Source: Paenibacillus albicereus (GTDB lineage Bacteria > Bacillota > Bacilli > Paenibacillales > Paenibacillaceae). Taken from it: 64,000 nt of DNA. Positions 16,261 to 24,459 of the stretch are shown piece by piece (position 1 is the stretch's first letter; each line of letters begins with the position of its first letter). Made by a program: the position numbers and the translations under genes. Location of the stretch: the NCBI RefSeq assembly GCF_012676905.1, contig NZ_CP051428.1, forward strand, positions 3,186,001 to 3,250,000, read 5' to 3'. The notes beneath the pieces were generated by a model. It worked only from the letters and a program-made list of their open reading frames with translations, was not told the origin of the DNA and made no database searches.

Positions 16261-17382
16261 ATGACCACTCCAGCCAAGCTGCGCTGGGGCGTGCTCGGAG
16301 CGGCGGGCATCGCCCGCCGCTCCGTCATCCCCGGCCTGCAGCGCTCGCAGCACAATGAAGTGAAAGCCCTTGCAAGCCGAGACGGGGAAAAAGCCCGGCA
16401 GACGGCCGACGAATTCGGCATCGAAGCGGCGTACGGCAGCTACGAGGAGCTGCTGTCCGACCCGGCGATCGAGGCGGTCTACATCCCGCTGCCGAACCAT
16501 CTGCACCGCGAATGGACGATCCGCGCCCTGGAGGCCGGCAAGCATGTGCTCTGCGAGAAGCCGCTCGCGCTCACCGCCGCCGAGGCGGAGGAGATGGCGC
16601 TCGCCGCGCAGAAGGCCGGCCGCCAGCTGGCCGAGGCGTTCATGTACCGGCATCACCCGCGCTACGCGATGATCCGCGAGGTCGTCGCCTCCGGCGAGCT
16701 CGGCGAGCTCCGCAGCCTGCACGCGACGTTCACCTTCAACAGCGCGGGCAGCTCCGGCAACGTGCGCTTCGTCAAGGAATGGGGCGGAGGCGGGCTCTAC
16801 GATGTCGGCTGCTACCCGATCACCGCCGCGCGCCTGCTGCTCGGCGCCGAGCCGGAGGCGGTCACGGCGCGCGCGCTGTTCTCCCCGGAGCACGGCGGCG
16901 TCGACATGATGGCGAGCGGGCTGCTGGAGTTCCCCGGCGGCATCGCCGCGACGTTCGACTGCGGCATGTGGGGCGCGTACCGCAATACGCTCGAGCTGCT
17001 GGGCACGGAGGGCTTTTTGGAGGTGCCGAGCGCGTTCGTCGCCGGGACCGAAGGCGAGACCGGCTTTTACGTGACGACGGGCAGCGGCCGCCGCTACGTC
17101 GAGGTGCCGCAGGTCGACCACTTCTCGCTGGAGGCCGACGACTTCGCCCGCACCGTGCGTCTGGGCGAGCCGCAGCGCTTCCCGCCGCAGGATGCCGTGG
17201 CGAACATGCGCGTGCTGGAAGCATGCCTGCGCTCCGCCGAGCAGCGCGTACGCGTCGAGCTGCAGCCGGTATCGGCCGGCTCGGCCGAGGCTGCCGCGGC
17301 TGTCGAAGCCATGGATTCCGCCGATGGCGCGGGCTCAGTCCCTGCGTCCGATTCTTTCCAATCGAAAGGAGACCCCTCATGA
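16261..17382 (+). CDS. Gfo/Idh/MocA-family NAD(P)-dependent oxidoreductase
   Basis: 373-residue dehydrogenase acting on a sugar, polyol or related substrate. The N-terminal Rossmann fold begins RWGVLGAAGIARRSVIPGL. The EKPL motif with catalytic-type lysine (HVLCEKPLALT) and a YDVGCYPI segment with the usual histidine/aspartate region follow. The last 30 residues are a low-complexity alanine/serine tail beyond the normal fold end. The ATG at 16261 lies eight bases after AAGGAGG. Its stop overlaps the start of the aldo/keto reductase (ATGA), so the two are cotranscribed. Likely a two-step redox pathway for a sugar under the AraC regulator; the substrate is unknown. Confidence 0.92.
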   Translation: MTTPAKLRWGVLGAAGIARRSVIPGLQRSQHNEVKALASRDGEKARQTADEFGIEAAYGSYEELLSDPAIEAVYIPLPNHLHREWTIRALEAGKHVLCEKPLALTAAEAEEMALAAQKAGRQLAEAFMYRHHPRYAMIREVVASGELGELRSLHATFTFNSAGSSGNVRFVKEWGGGGLYDVGCYPITAARLLLGAEPEAVTARALFSPEHGGVDMMASGLLEFPGGIAATFDCGMWGAYRNTLELLGTEGFLEVPSAFVAGTEGETGFYVTTGSGRRYVEVPQVDHFSLEADDFARTVRLGEPQRFPPQDAVANMRVLEACLRSAEQRVRVELQPVSAGSAEAAAAVEAMDSADGAGSVPASDSFQSKGDPS

Positions 17383-18320
17383 TGAAGACGATCGCTGTCC
17401 CTGGAGTCGCCAAGCCGATCAGCGCGCTGATGAAGGGCTCGGATTACTTTACGAACGACGGGTACGAGCACGCGGCGGCCAACCTCGACGCCTTCCTCGC
17501 CGCCGGCGGCAACGCCGTCGATACGGCGCATATCTATAGCGGCGGGCAGAGCGAGGCCGTCATCGGCCGCTACATGGAGGAGCGCGGCAACCGCTCCGAG
17601 CTCGTCATCCTGACGAAAGGCTCCCATCACGACGAGACCGGTCCGCGCGTGAACGCCGAAGCGATCCGCAGCGACCTGATGACGAGCCTCGAGCGGCTGC
17701 GCACCGATCATGTCGAGCTGTACGCGCTGCACCGCGACGACCCGTCCGTGCCGGTCGGCGCCATCGTCGAAGCGCTCCACGAGCATGTCGAAGCCGGCCG
17801 CATCGGCGCGATCGGCGGCTCCAACTGGACGTGGCAGCGGCTGCAGGAGGCGAATGCCTACGCCGCCGCCCATGGCTTGACGGGGTTCACGTTCAGCAGC
17901 CCCAACCTGAGCCTCGCCAAGGCGAAGGAGCCGTTTTGGGCCGGCTGCGTCTCCGCCGACGAAGAGACGCTGCGCTGGCATGAGCGCGAGCAGCTGCCGC
18001 TGTTCTCGTGGTCGTCGCAGGCTCGCGGCTTCTTCACCGGCCGCTTCGGGCCGGAGGACCGCAGCAACGCCGATCTCGTGCGCGTGTTCTACAGCGACGC
18101 CAACTGGGAGCGGCTGCGCCGCGCGGGCGAGCTGGCTGCGGAGAAAGGCGTCAGCACGATCCAGATCGCGCTCGCCTACGTGCTGAACCAGCCGTTCCCG
18201 ACCTGCGCGCTGATCGGCGCGCAGAACCCGGGCGAGCTGCGCTCCTGCCGCGACGGCGTCGAGATCGCGCTCTCCCCCGCCGAGCTGGCATGGCTCGACC
18301 TGCAGGCGGAGACGCGCTAG
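17379..18320 (+). CDS. Aldo/keto reductase
   Basis: 313-residue (alpha/beta)8 NADPH-dependent oxidoreductase. The AKR tetrad is visible: Asp and Tyr in AVDTAHIYSGG, Lys in ILTKGSHHD and His in YALHRDDPSVPVG. The C-terminal cofactor region includes IALAYVLNQPFPTCALIGAQ. The start is the first of two adjacent ATGs (17379), within the Gfo/Idh stop overlap and preceded by AAAGGAG. It probably acts on the same substrate as its partner. It is the last gene before 1.4 kb of non-coding repeats. Confidence 0.92.
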   Translation: MMKTIAVPGVAKPISALMKGSDYFTNDGYEHAAANLDAFLAAGGNAVDTAHIYSGGQSEAVIGRYMEERGNRSELVILTKGSHHDETGPRVNAEAIRSDLMTSLERLRTDHVELYALHRDDPSVPVGAIVEALHEHVEAGRIGAIGGSNWTWQRLQEANAYAAAHGLTGFTFSSPNLSLAKAKEPFWAGCVSADEETLRWHEREQLPLFSWSSQARGFFTGRFGPEDRSNADLVRVFYSDANWERLRRAGELAAEKGVSTIQIALAYVLNQPFPTCALIGAQNPGELRSCRDGVEIALSPAELAWLDLQAETR

Positions 18321-18385
18321 CGAGACGGACCCAGATGCGGCGGCTCCGTATTTTGGCAACGTCGGCGCTCGACGAAGGCGCTTGA

Positions 18386-18860
18386 GGCTCCTTCGTGGAG
18401 CCGACGCGCGGGGGTTTCGCGAATCAAGGCGCTCACGGCTCCTTCATGGAGCCGACGGACCGGGTTTCCGCAACCCAGGGCGCTCTCGACTCCTTCGACG
18501 AGCCGATGCGCGGGGGTTTCGCGAATCAAAGCGCTCACGGCTCCTTCATGGAGCCGACGGACCGGGTTTCCGCAACCCAAGGTACTTTCGACTCCTTCGA
18601 CGAGCCGATGCGCGGGGGTTTCGCGAATCAAGGCGCTCTCGGCTCCTTCATGGAGCCGACGGACCGGGTTTCCGCAACCCAAGGTACTTTCGACTCCTTC
18701 GACGAGCCGATGCGCGGGGGTTTCGTAAACCAATGTACTCTCGACTACTTGACCAAGCCGATGGATCGGGTTTCCGCAACCCAGGGCGCTCTCGACTCCT
18801 TCGACGAGCCGATGCGCCGCCTTTCCGCAGGCCAAGGCGCTCTCGGTTTTCTGACGATTC
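18386..18860. repeat. Tandem array with an exact 51-bp period, nine units
   Basis: Unit starts fall at 18386, 18437, 18488, 18539, 18590, 18641, 18692, 18743, 18794 and 18845. Two unit types largely alternate. One has GGCTCCTTCATGGAGCC (perfect hairpin), the other GACTCCTTCGACGAGCC. Each has a second hairpin or near-hairpin about 23 bp on, such as GGGTTTCCGCAACCC. Since 51 is a multiple of three, long frames are open on both strands, but none has a ribosome binding site. The array lies between converging genes. Confidence 0.9.
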
Positions 18861-18924
18861 CCGTCCTGGCGAGCCGATGGAGCATCGTGCCGTTGTCGTT
18901 CTCGGCGTCCTACTGCTTTTCAGC

Positions 18925-18976
18925 AACCAAAAACGTCCAGCCCAGCGCGAGCGCGCCGAGCTGGACGTTTTTGGTT
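18925..18976. terminator. Bidirectional intrinsic terminator
   Basis: Perfect 17-bp stem (AACCAAAAACGTCCAGC at 18925-18941, complement at 18960-18976) with an 18-nt GC-rich loop. A-run and T-run flanks support termination from both sides. It follows the 51-bp array. Confidence 0.8.
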
Positions 18977-19047
18977 TACTATTTTCGATACCATCTCTGC
19001 CCCAAGTCGAGTCATGCAAGGCGTTCAAAGCGGCGGTGCAGTCACTC

Positions 19048-19230
19048 TAACGAAACTCAGAGACGCTATTCCCGCAAAAAGCGGCTCTCCCCATTTCTAA
19101 CGAAACTAGGAGAGCTTATGGCTGCCTAAATGAGCCCAATGTACGCCAAAAAGCTCGATTAGCGCTCCTGAGTTTCGTTAGAATTGCAAAACATCCCTCT
19201 GCGGCGAAATAAGGCTTCCTAGTTTCGTTA
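19048..19230. repeat. 183-bp four-copy inverted element
   Basis: Two direct copies of TAACGAAAC (19048, 19098) are followed by two inverted copies GTTTCGTTA (19172, 19222). Spacing is 50, 74 and 50 bp. Each terminus continues into a related 25-bp sequence, for example CTAACGAAACTCAGAGACGC. The element at 52331-52513 has exactly the same length and spacing. It contains no supported gene. Confidence 0.88.
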
Positions 19231-19240
19231 GCGAAGCCGG

Positions 19241-19686
19241 CAGCGGCGATGGCAGGCAGCGGCGGCTGCGAGCAGGACACCCGGGGATGACAACGTGGCA
19301 ACCGCGACAACAACCGCGATGACTGGCGCCGCGACGAGAAATGCGATGAGAGCAAGCAGCGTTAGCGGTGTCGCAGCCGTAACGTGATCCGGCGATCACA
19401 GGCAGCGGAGGCTGCGAGCAGGACACCCGAGTATGAAAATGGGCAACCGCGACAACAACCGCGTTGACTGGCGCCGCGACGAGAAATGCGATGAGAGCAG
19501 GCAGCGTTAGCGGTGTCGCAGCCGTAACGTGATCCGGCGATGACTGGCAGCGGCGACTGCGAGCACGACACCCGTTATAACAACGTGGGCACCCGCGACA
19601 ACAACCGCGTTGACTGGCGCCGCGACGAGAAACGTGATGAGAGCAGGCAGCGTTAGCGGTGTCGGCACGGTGACGTCAACCGGCAA
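19241..19686. repeat. Three tandem copies of a 145-146 bp unit
   Basis: Copies start near 19255, 19401 and 19546 and share blocks such as CGACAACAACCGCG, TGGCGCCGCGACGAGAAA and CAGGCAGCGTTAGCGGTGTC. The period is not a multiple of three and the open frames do not look like protein, so the array is taken as non-coding. It ends about 100 bp before the end of the VanZ-like gene. Confidence 0.85.
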
Positions 19687-19790
19687 ACCGTGCGGCGGCG
19701 ACAAAAGGAAGCGGGCGCAGCCCGCCGGTCCATCCGTTCCGCCATCCCTCCCAACTGCCGCCTCTCTTTTCTTGCCGGGATGCCTCCGTC

Positions 19791-20426
19791 CTACGCGCCT
19801 CTGCCCCGCTTCCGCAGGAGACGCGGCAGGAGCAGCGCCGCTCCCGCAGCCATCGCCCCGAACAGCCCGCCTGCCGTATTGAGGATCAAGTCGTCCACGT
19901 CGAACGTACCGATGCCGAACAGCGCCTGGGAGCACTCCAGCGCGAGGCTGGCCGCGAAGCTGACGGCAGCCGCTCCGAGCAGGCGAAGGGCCTTGCGACG
20001 CAGCGCGATCCGCAGCAGCATCCCGAACGGGATGAAGATGAGGAGGTTGCCGAACAGGTTGAGCCGTCCGATCGAGCTGCCTCCGTCCCAGTCGCTGCGG
20101 ATCTGGCTGAACGGCTCCAGATTGCCGCGGCGGACCCGCTCCAGCACGAGTCCCGGCTCGCTCATGGAATGCCTCAGCTGATCCGCGAGGAAGCCGATGT
20201 CGCCCGTGCCGAGCTTGAGCAGGATGACCTTGATGAGGATCCATCCGTACGCCACAAGCAGGACGGATACCGCCATCGTGAACAGGCGGTCGAAGACCGA
20301 ACGTCGCCGTGACGGGCCGGCCTCATGCTTCTTCCATTCTTTCTTCCGCTTCGCCGTTGCGTTCATTCGGCCCGTCGCCCTCAGCGTGCCGCTTCCGGGC
20401 ATCGTCCTCTCTCCTCGCATGCTCAT
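19791..20426 (-). CDS. vanZ: VanZ-family membrane protein
   Basis: 211-residue integral membrane protein with about five hydrophobic helices. It has the VanZ hallmarks: a polar N-terminal part, NLEPFSQI, a loop NLFGNLLIFIPFGMLL, a helix with ALECSQALFGIGTFDVDDL, and NTAGGLFG near the C-terminus. VanZ proteins modestly raise teicoplanin resistance by an unknown mechanism. The start at 20426 overlaps the VanY-like gene by four bases (ATGA), and GGGAGGAGGG precedes it. Last gene of a vanR-S-Y-Z-like cluster. Many environmental Firmicutes carry VanZ proteins unrelated to resistance. Confidence 0.85.
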   Translation of the reverse strand: MSMRGERTMPGSGTLRATGRMNATAKRKKEWKKHEAGPSRRRSVFDRLFTMAVSVLLVAYGWILIKVILLKLGTGDIGFLADQLRHSMSEPGLVLERVRRGNLEPFSQIRSDWDGGSSIGRLNLFGNLLIFIPFGMLLRIALRRKALRLLGAAAVSFAASLALECSQALFGIGTFDVDDLILNTAGGLFGAMAAGAALLLPRLLRKRGRGA

Positions 20427-21433
20427 CCCGCTCCCTCCTCCCGCCGCGACGTCACGATGACGCCGCCGGCATTGTCTCCCGAGCGCGCCGCTGCGCTCCC
20501 TTTGGCCACGGACACCGCTCCGCCGGGTCTCGCTTCTTGCCAGAGAATCGAGTAGGTCTCGCCGAGCGATTCCACGCGAAGCTCCTTCTCCTCCCGGAGC
20601 AGCTCGATGTATTCCTCCAGCGCGAGGCCGCGCTCCTGGATGATCTCGCTATGCGGCAAGCCGACGTAGCGGAAATGCCACGGCTCGTACTGGATGCCGG
20701 TCACCTCGGTCTTGTCTTCGGGATAGCGCAGGATGAAGCCGTGCTGCCAGGCATGCTCCCGCATCCAGCGCCCCTCCTCGGCGGACTCCATCCGGCCGTA
20801 TACGGAGCCGACGTCGAGCGCCAGGCCGGTATTGTGCTCGCTATGCCCTGCAGGCAGCGCATAGTCCGGTCCTTGCTCGCGGTACAGCCGTTCCTGCTCT
20901 TGGACGGAGCGGTAAGCGCTGTTGACGACGAGCCCGTCGACGCCGTCCTCGCGAGCCGCCGCGACCAGCTCCGCGAAGCGGTCCGCCGCCTCGCGCGACA
21001 GCTTGGCATCCTGTGCCCCTTCCGCCAGCCGCAGATCGCCCGGCTGCTTGGACAGGCGGACGAGATCAAGCTCGCCGGCCTCCGGCTGCATGCCGTGGTC
21101 GCGGTTGACGAGCACCAACGTGCCGGTTGAAGCCTCGTCCGGTCCCGCCGCCAGCCGCTTGCCGGCCTCTGCGCCGCCGCTGTCCGCGCCAGCCGCGCCG
21201 GCCGCTCCGTTCGCCTTGCTTGAACCGTCCTTGCGGCTCGCGTCATCCCCCATGCCCGTGCCGGCCGCGCCGCCAGGCGCCTGCGCCGTGTCCGTCCCCG
21301 CGCCTGCCTGCTCTTCCCCTGCGCCGATGCCGGCGGCCAGCCGCTCCGCCAGGCCGCAGCCGTGCAGGCTGCCCGCCAGCGCGACCGCAAGTCCGGCTGC
21401 GACCCCGATCGTACGCCATCGCGTCTTCTGCAT
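20423..21433 (-). CDS. vanY: VanY-type D-alanyl-D-alanine carboxypeptidase lipoprotein
   Basis: 336-residue zinc peptidase that would remove the terminal D-Ala (or D-Lac) from peptidoglycan stem peptides. The N-terminus is a lipoprotein signal ending in a lipobox (GSLHGC near residue 26). About 100 residues of alanine/glycine-rich linker follow. The catalytic domain has SAYRSVQEQERLY, the zinc motif SEHNTGLALDVG and EPWHFRYVG. AGGGCG-type sites are poor, but GGAGAG lies upstream of the ATG at 21433. Downstream coupling to vanZ and upstream two-component genes match the order R-S-Y-Z. The ligase genes (vanH, vanA-type, vanX) are absent, so by itself this is not a resistance operon. Confidence 0.9.
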   Translation of the reverse strand: MQKTRWRTIGVAAGLAVALAGSLHGCGLAERLAAGIGAGEEQAGAGTDTAQAPGGAAGTGMGDDASRKDGSSKANGAAGAAGADSGGAEAGKRLAAGPDEASTGTLVLVNRDHGMQPEAGELDLVRLSKQPGDLRLAEGAQDAKLSREAADRFAELVAAAREDGVDGLVVNSAYRSVQEQERLYREQGPDYALPAGHSEHNTGLALDVGSVYGRMESAEEGRWMREHAWQHGFILRYPEDKTEVTGIQYEPWHFRYVGLPHSEIIQERGLALEEYIELLREEKELRVESLGETYSILWQEARPGGAVSVAKGSAAARSGDNAGGVIVTSRREEGAG

Positions 21434-21507
21434 GCCACTCTCCGCCTTCCTTTTATCCGATAGGCTCTATCCTAGAGAAAGAACCTAAAGACAAGGGGCG
21501 GACAAAC

Positions 21508-22635
21508 CTAAACTTTTTCTAAAACTTGCGCCTTCGGCGTCCCGGTTCCCGGCAGCCTCACCTCGAAGATCGTCCGCACGATGTCGCTGCGGGCAGAGAT
21601 CGTCCCGCCGTGGCGCTCGACGATGTTGCGGGCGATGAACAGGCCGATGCCGGTTCCCCCGGAGCTGCTTTGCCTCGACTTGTCCCCGGTGTAGAACATC
21701 TCGAACAGATGCGGCAGCTCCTCCGGCTCGATCCGGCTGCCGTAGTTGACGATCTGCGCGACCGCCTCGTCTCCCTCCGCGAAGCAGCGGAAGTCCACGT
21801 AGCGTCCATCCCCGCCGTAGCGCGCCGCGTTGACGGCGAGGTTCTCGAAGACGCGCGCGAGCAGGTCGCCGTCCGCCTGCACGGGCAGCGGCTGCGCCAG
21901 CTCCAGCCGGGCCTCGAGGCCGTTTTTTTCGAACAGCGGCTGCATTTCCTCGCTGAGCTGCGACAGCAGCTCCGCCAAATCCAGCTCCGCGCGCTCCAGC
22001 GGAAGCTGCCCGTGCTGCAGGCGAGTCACCTCGAACAGCTCGTCGATGAGCCGTTCGAGCCGCTGCGCCTTGTTCGCCGCGATGCCGAGGTAATGGCGCT
22101 TCTGCTCCGGCGTCAAGCCGTCGTCCTTGAGCACGTAATCGAGGTAGCCGACAACCGAGGTGAGCGGCGTGCGCAGGTCATGCGCGAGATTGAGCACGAG
22201 CTGGTCCTTGCTGCTCTCGGCGAAGTCTCCCCTCTGCACCGCCTGGCGGAGCTTTTCCCCTGCCTGTCCCAGGTCCTCGGCGATCGACTGGAACTCGTCG
22301 CCGGAGCGGATCTCGATCCGGCGCTCGAAGTCGCCCTCCGCGAGCGCGCGGATGCCGCCCGATATCTGCTTGAAATAGCGGGCGTACGGCGAGGAAAGCG
22401 CGTAGAAGAACAGCACGGCGAGCGGGATGAAGAGGAACAGGAAGAAGTTGAAGTCGCCGACATACCGGATGAACTGCCTCAGGCGGACGACCGACTCGTC
22501 CTCAAGCCGCACGGAGGAGGTGTAGTATGCTTGCAGCAGCTTGTACGCGACGTACGTCGCCAGTCCGGCTAGCCCCATGCTGAGCGCGAGCAGCACGATC
22601 ATGCGAAAGCGGAAGCTGCGGGTCGCCCTAGGCAT
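21508..22635 (-). CDS. VanS-like sensor histidine kinase
   Basis: 375-residue kinase with two transmembrane helices (about residues 12-33 and 62-80) around a short, roughly 30-residue extracellular loop. A HAMP region (ALAEGDFERRIEIRSGDEF) follows. The HisKA phospho-acceptor is in LNLAHDLRTPLTSVVGYLDY, the N-box ENLAVNAARYG and the G-box GGTGIGLFIARNIVERHGG. A short sensor loop is typical of VanS-type and other envelope-sensing kinases. The ATG at 22635 overlaps the response regulator end by eight bases. It most likely controls the VanY/VanZ pair; its ligand cannot be told. Confidence 0.9.
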   Translation of the reverse strand: MPRATRSFRFRMIVLLALSMGLAGLATYVAYKLLQAYYTSSVRLEDESVVRLRQFIRYVGDFNFFLFLFIPLAVLFFYALSSPYARYFKQISGGIRALAEGDFERRIEIRSGDEFQSIAEDLGQAGEKLRQAVQRGDFAESSKDQLVLNLAHDLRTPLTSVVGYLDYVLKDDGLTPEQKRHYLGIAANKAQRLERLIDELFEVTRLQHGQLPLERAELDLAELLSQLSEEMQPLFEKNGLEARLELAQPLPVQADGDLLARVFENLAVNAARYGGDGRYVDFRCFAEGDEAVAQIVNYGSRIEPEELPHLFEMFYTGDKSRQSSSGGTGIGLFIARNIVERHGGTISARSDIVRTIFEVRLPGTGTPKAQVLEKV

Positions 22636-23320
22636 GGAACTTGTACCCCACTCCCCATACGGTCTTGATCCACTTGTCCTTGTCCGCCCCGAGCTTGCGC
22701 CGCAGCGAGCGGATATGGACCATCACCGTGTTCGTGCCTTCGTAGTAGCCTTCCTTCCACACCTGCCGGAAAAGCTGCTCGCCGCTGAACACCTGCCCCG
22801 GATGGCGCGCCAAAACGTGGAGCAGATCGAATTCCTTCGGCGTCAGCTCCAGCTCCCGGCCGTACAGCTGAACGCTGCGGCCAGCCGGGTCGAGGACGAG
22901 GCCGGCCGCCTCGATGCGCCCGCTGTCCTCCGCCTTCGGCTGGGCGAGCAGCGCGCTGCGGCGCAGCTGGGCCTTGACGCGCGCGACCAGCTCCAGCGGA
23001 TTGAACGGCTTCGTCATGTAGTCGTCCGCGCCGATGACGAGCCCCGAGATTTTGTCGAAGTCCGACGTGCGCGCGCTCAGCATCAGGATCGGCAGCGCAT
23101 GCGCCGAGCGGATGCGGCGCGTCGCCTCCAGCCCGTCGATGCCGGGCATCATGAGGTCCATCACCGCCAGGTCGATGCCGCCGCCCTCGACCGCTTCGAG
23201 CGCCTCGAGCCCGTCCTTCGCCTTCACGATGCGGAAGCCTTCTTTTTGCAGGTGAAGCTCGATCAGCTCCGCGATCTCGGACTCGTCCTCTGCGATCAGG
23301 ATCGTCGCTTGATTGTCCAT
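22628..23320 (-). CDS. VanR-like OmpR-family response regulator
   Basis: 230-residue regulator. The receiver has Asp in LAVMDLMMPGIDGLEA and the switch region GADDYMTKPFNPLEL. A C-terminal winged helix follows (LTPKEFDLLHVLARHPGQVF; VMVHIRSLRRKLG; WGVGYKFHA). The ATG at 23320 follows GGAAAGG; the frame stays open far upstream, but without homology. It heads the R-S-Y-Z transcription unit. The 50-bp hairpin array and a strong terminator separate it from the sialic-acid operon behind it. Confidence 0.93.
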   Translation of the reverse strand: MDNQATILIAEDESEIAELIELHLQKEGFRIVKAKDGLEALEAVEGGGIDLAVMDLMMPGIDGLEATRRIRSAHALPILMLSARTSDFDKISGLVIGADDYMTKPFNPLELVARVKAQLRRSALLAQPKAEDSGRIEAAGLVLDPAGRSVQLYGRELELTPKEFDLLHVLARHPGQVFSGEQLFRQVWKEGYYEGTNTVMVHIRSLRRKLGADKDKWIKTVWGVGYKFHA

Positions 23321-23370
23321 CGTCGTCACCGCCTTTCCTACTGTTCTACCAGAAATGAGCGCGAAAGAAA

Positions 23371-23419
23371 AATAAAGCCCCCGTGCGGGCAAGCCTGAGG
23401 CTTGCCCGCACGGGGGCTT
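23371..23419 (-). terminator. Strong hairpin terminator after the nan-type operon
   Basis: A perfect 21-bp stem runs from AAGCCCCCGTGCGGG at 23375 to its complement ending at 23419, with a TGA triloop. On the minus strand it is followed by a T-rich run (TTTATTTTTCTTT). It would end transcripts from nanE before the vanR-like gene. Confidence 0.88.
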
Positions 23420-23424
23420 AGAGC

Positions 23425-23605
23425 GCGGCGGAGCTGGAGGGAGCGCCCCCTGCACCGCAGCGAGGACAAGGGAACTGCTTCCCTTGTTCCCGCAAAATCC
23501 AGGGGCCGCTGCTCCTGCAGGGAGCTTCTCCCCTTGCCCCGGCGGAATCCGGAGCCGCTGCTCCGACAACGGAACTGATTTCCCTTGCGGCGAAATCCGC
23601 GGGCC
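23425..23605. repeat. 50-bp array with two hairpins per unit
   Basis: Hairpins GGGAACTGCTTCCC (23470), GGGAGCTTCTCCC (23520) and GGAACTGATTTCC (23571) recur every 50 bp. Each is followed by CTTG, then AATCC, then a second hairpin such as GGAGCCGCTGCTCC. About 3.5 units are present, the leftmost degenerate. It lies between the nanE end and the terminator before the vanR-like gene; 23606-23709 shows nothing further. Confidence 0.75.
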
Positions 23606-23709
23606 GACGCGCCGGGCGCCTTGCGGCGTCGGCATGCCGCCGTTCGGGTTCGGCGTCTCGCCGCCGGAGCCGTCGTCCGGCTTCGGATCCGAGAAGAAAA
23701 CGAACGCCG

Positions 23710-24459
23710 TCACGCCTGCAAAAACCGCTCCACGATGAGCTGCGGCCGGGTGATCGCGCCGCCGACGACGACCGCATGCGCCCCGGCCGCGAGGCAGCGC
23801 CGGTACATATCCGGCGTCAGCACGTTGCCCTCGGCGACGACCGGAATGCCGCACTGCGCCACGAGACGCCGCAGGAACCCGAAGTCGTCGTCGTACAGAT
23901 GGCGGCCGCGCGTCGCCGGCGTGTAGCCGTACAGCGTAGCCGAGACGCAGTCGAAGCCGAGACGTTCGGCCTCCGCCGCCTCCTCCAGCGAGGACACGTC
24001 GGCCATCAGCTGCACGCCGGGGCTGCGCCGCCGGCAATAGGCGACGAGCGCCTCCAGCGTCTCGCCTCCGGGACGCGGCCGGTCGGTCGCATCCAGGGCG
24101 ATCATCTCGCAGCCGGTCGTCAGCAGCTCCTCCAGCTCGCGCCGCGTCGCCGTGATGAACACCTCGCTGCCGGGATAGTCGCGCTTGACGATGCCGACGA
24201 CCGGCAGCGCCGTCGCGCCGCGGATCGCCAGGATGTCCTCGCGGGAGTTGGCGCGGATGCCCGCCGCTCCTCCGCGCTCGGCGGCGGCCGCCATCCTCGA
24301 CATGATGTAGGGGCTGTGCAGCGGCTCGTCCTCCAGCGCCTGGCAGGAGACGACGAGACCGCCGCGAATCCGCTCCAGCATGCCTCCTGCACCGCCTCCG
24401 CTGGACATCCGCTCCAGCTTGCCTCCTGCGCCGCCTCCGCCGGAAATCGGCTCCCGCAT
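23710..24459 (-). CDS. nanE: N-acylglucosamine-6-phosphate 2-epimerase (NanE)
   Basis: TIM-barrel enzyme converting N-acetylmannosamine-6-phosphate to N-acetylglucosamine-6-phosphate. Family motifs: GGLVVSCQALEDEPLHSPYI at the start of the fold, GIVKRDYPGSEVFITAT, MIALDATDRPRP, and ADVSSLEEAAEAERLGFD. The first 26 residues are unusual. Two 13-residue repeats (SGGGGAGGKLERM and SSGGGAGGMLERI) come from a 39-bp duplication. The first ATG (24459) directly follows the nanA stop and has GGAGG nine bases upstream, so it is used here. The homologous start is the third ATG (24381), giving 223 residues, closer to family length. Confidence 0.93.
   Translation of the reverse strand: MREPISGGGGAGGKLERMSSGGGAGGMLERIRGGLVVSCQALEDEPLHSPYIMSRMAAAAERGGAAGIRANSREDILAIRGATALPVVGIVKRDYPGSEVFITATRRELEELLTTGCEMIALDATDRPRPGGETLEALVAYCRRRSPGVQLMADVSSLEEAAEAERLGFDCVSATLYGYTPATRGRHLYDDDFGFLRRLVAQCGIPVVAEGNVLTPDMYRRCLAAGAHAVVVGGAITRPQLIVERFLQA

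Noticed and set aside
18382-19129. Long open frames with 17-residue repeats across the 51-bp array
   Set aside because: Open on both strands only because the period is divisible by three; no ribosome binding site, no known family, and substitutions are not frame-conserving.
19048-19230. Insertion sequence or transposon
   Set aside because: Only 183 bp with no transposase and no visible target duplication; kept as a repeat element of unknown origin.
19507-20244. Open frame on the minus strand covering the 145-bp repeats and the end of vanZ
   Set aside because: It is a shifted frame of the VanZ-like gene continued into non-coding repeats.
19791-23320. Complete glycopeptide resistance operon
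   Set aside because: No vanH, D-Ala-D-Lac ligase or vanX gene is present in the window, so only the R-S-Y-Z part can be claimed.
22628-24037. 469-residue fusion upstream of the vanR-like regulator
   Set aside because: The upstream part is the hairpin array and an antisense frame of nanE; homology starts at the ATG at 23320.
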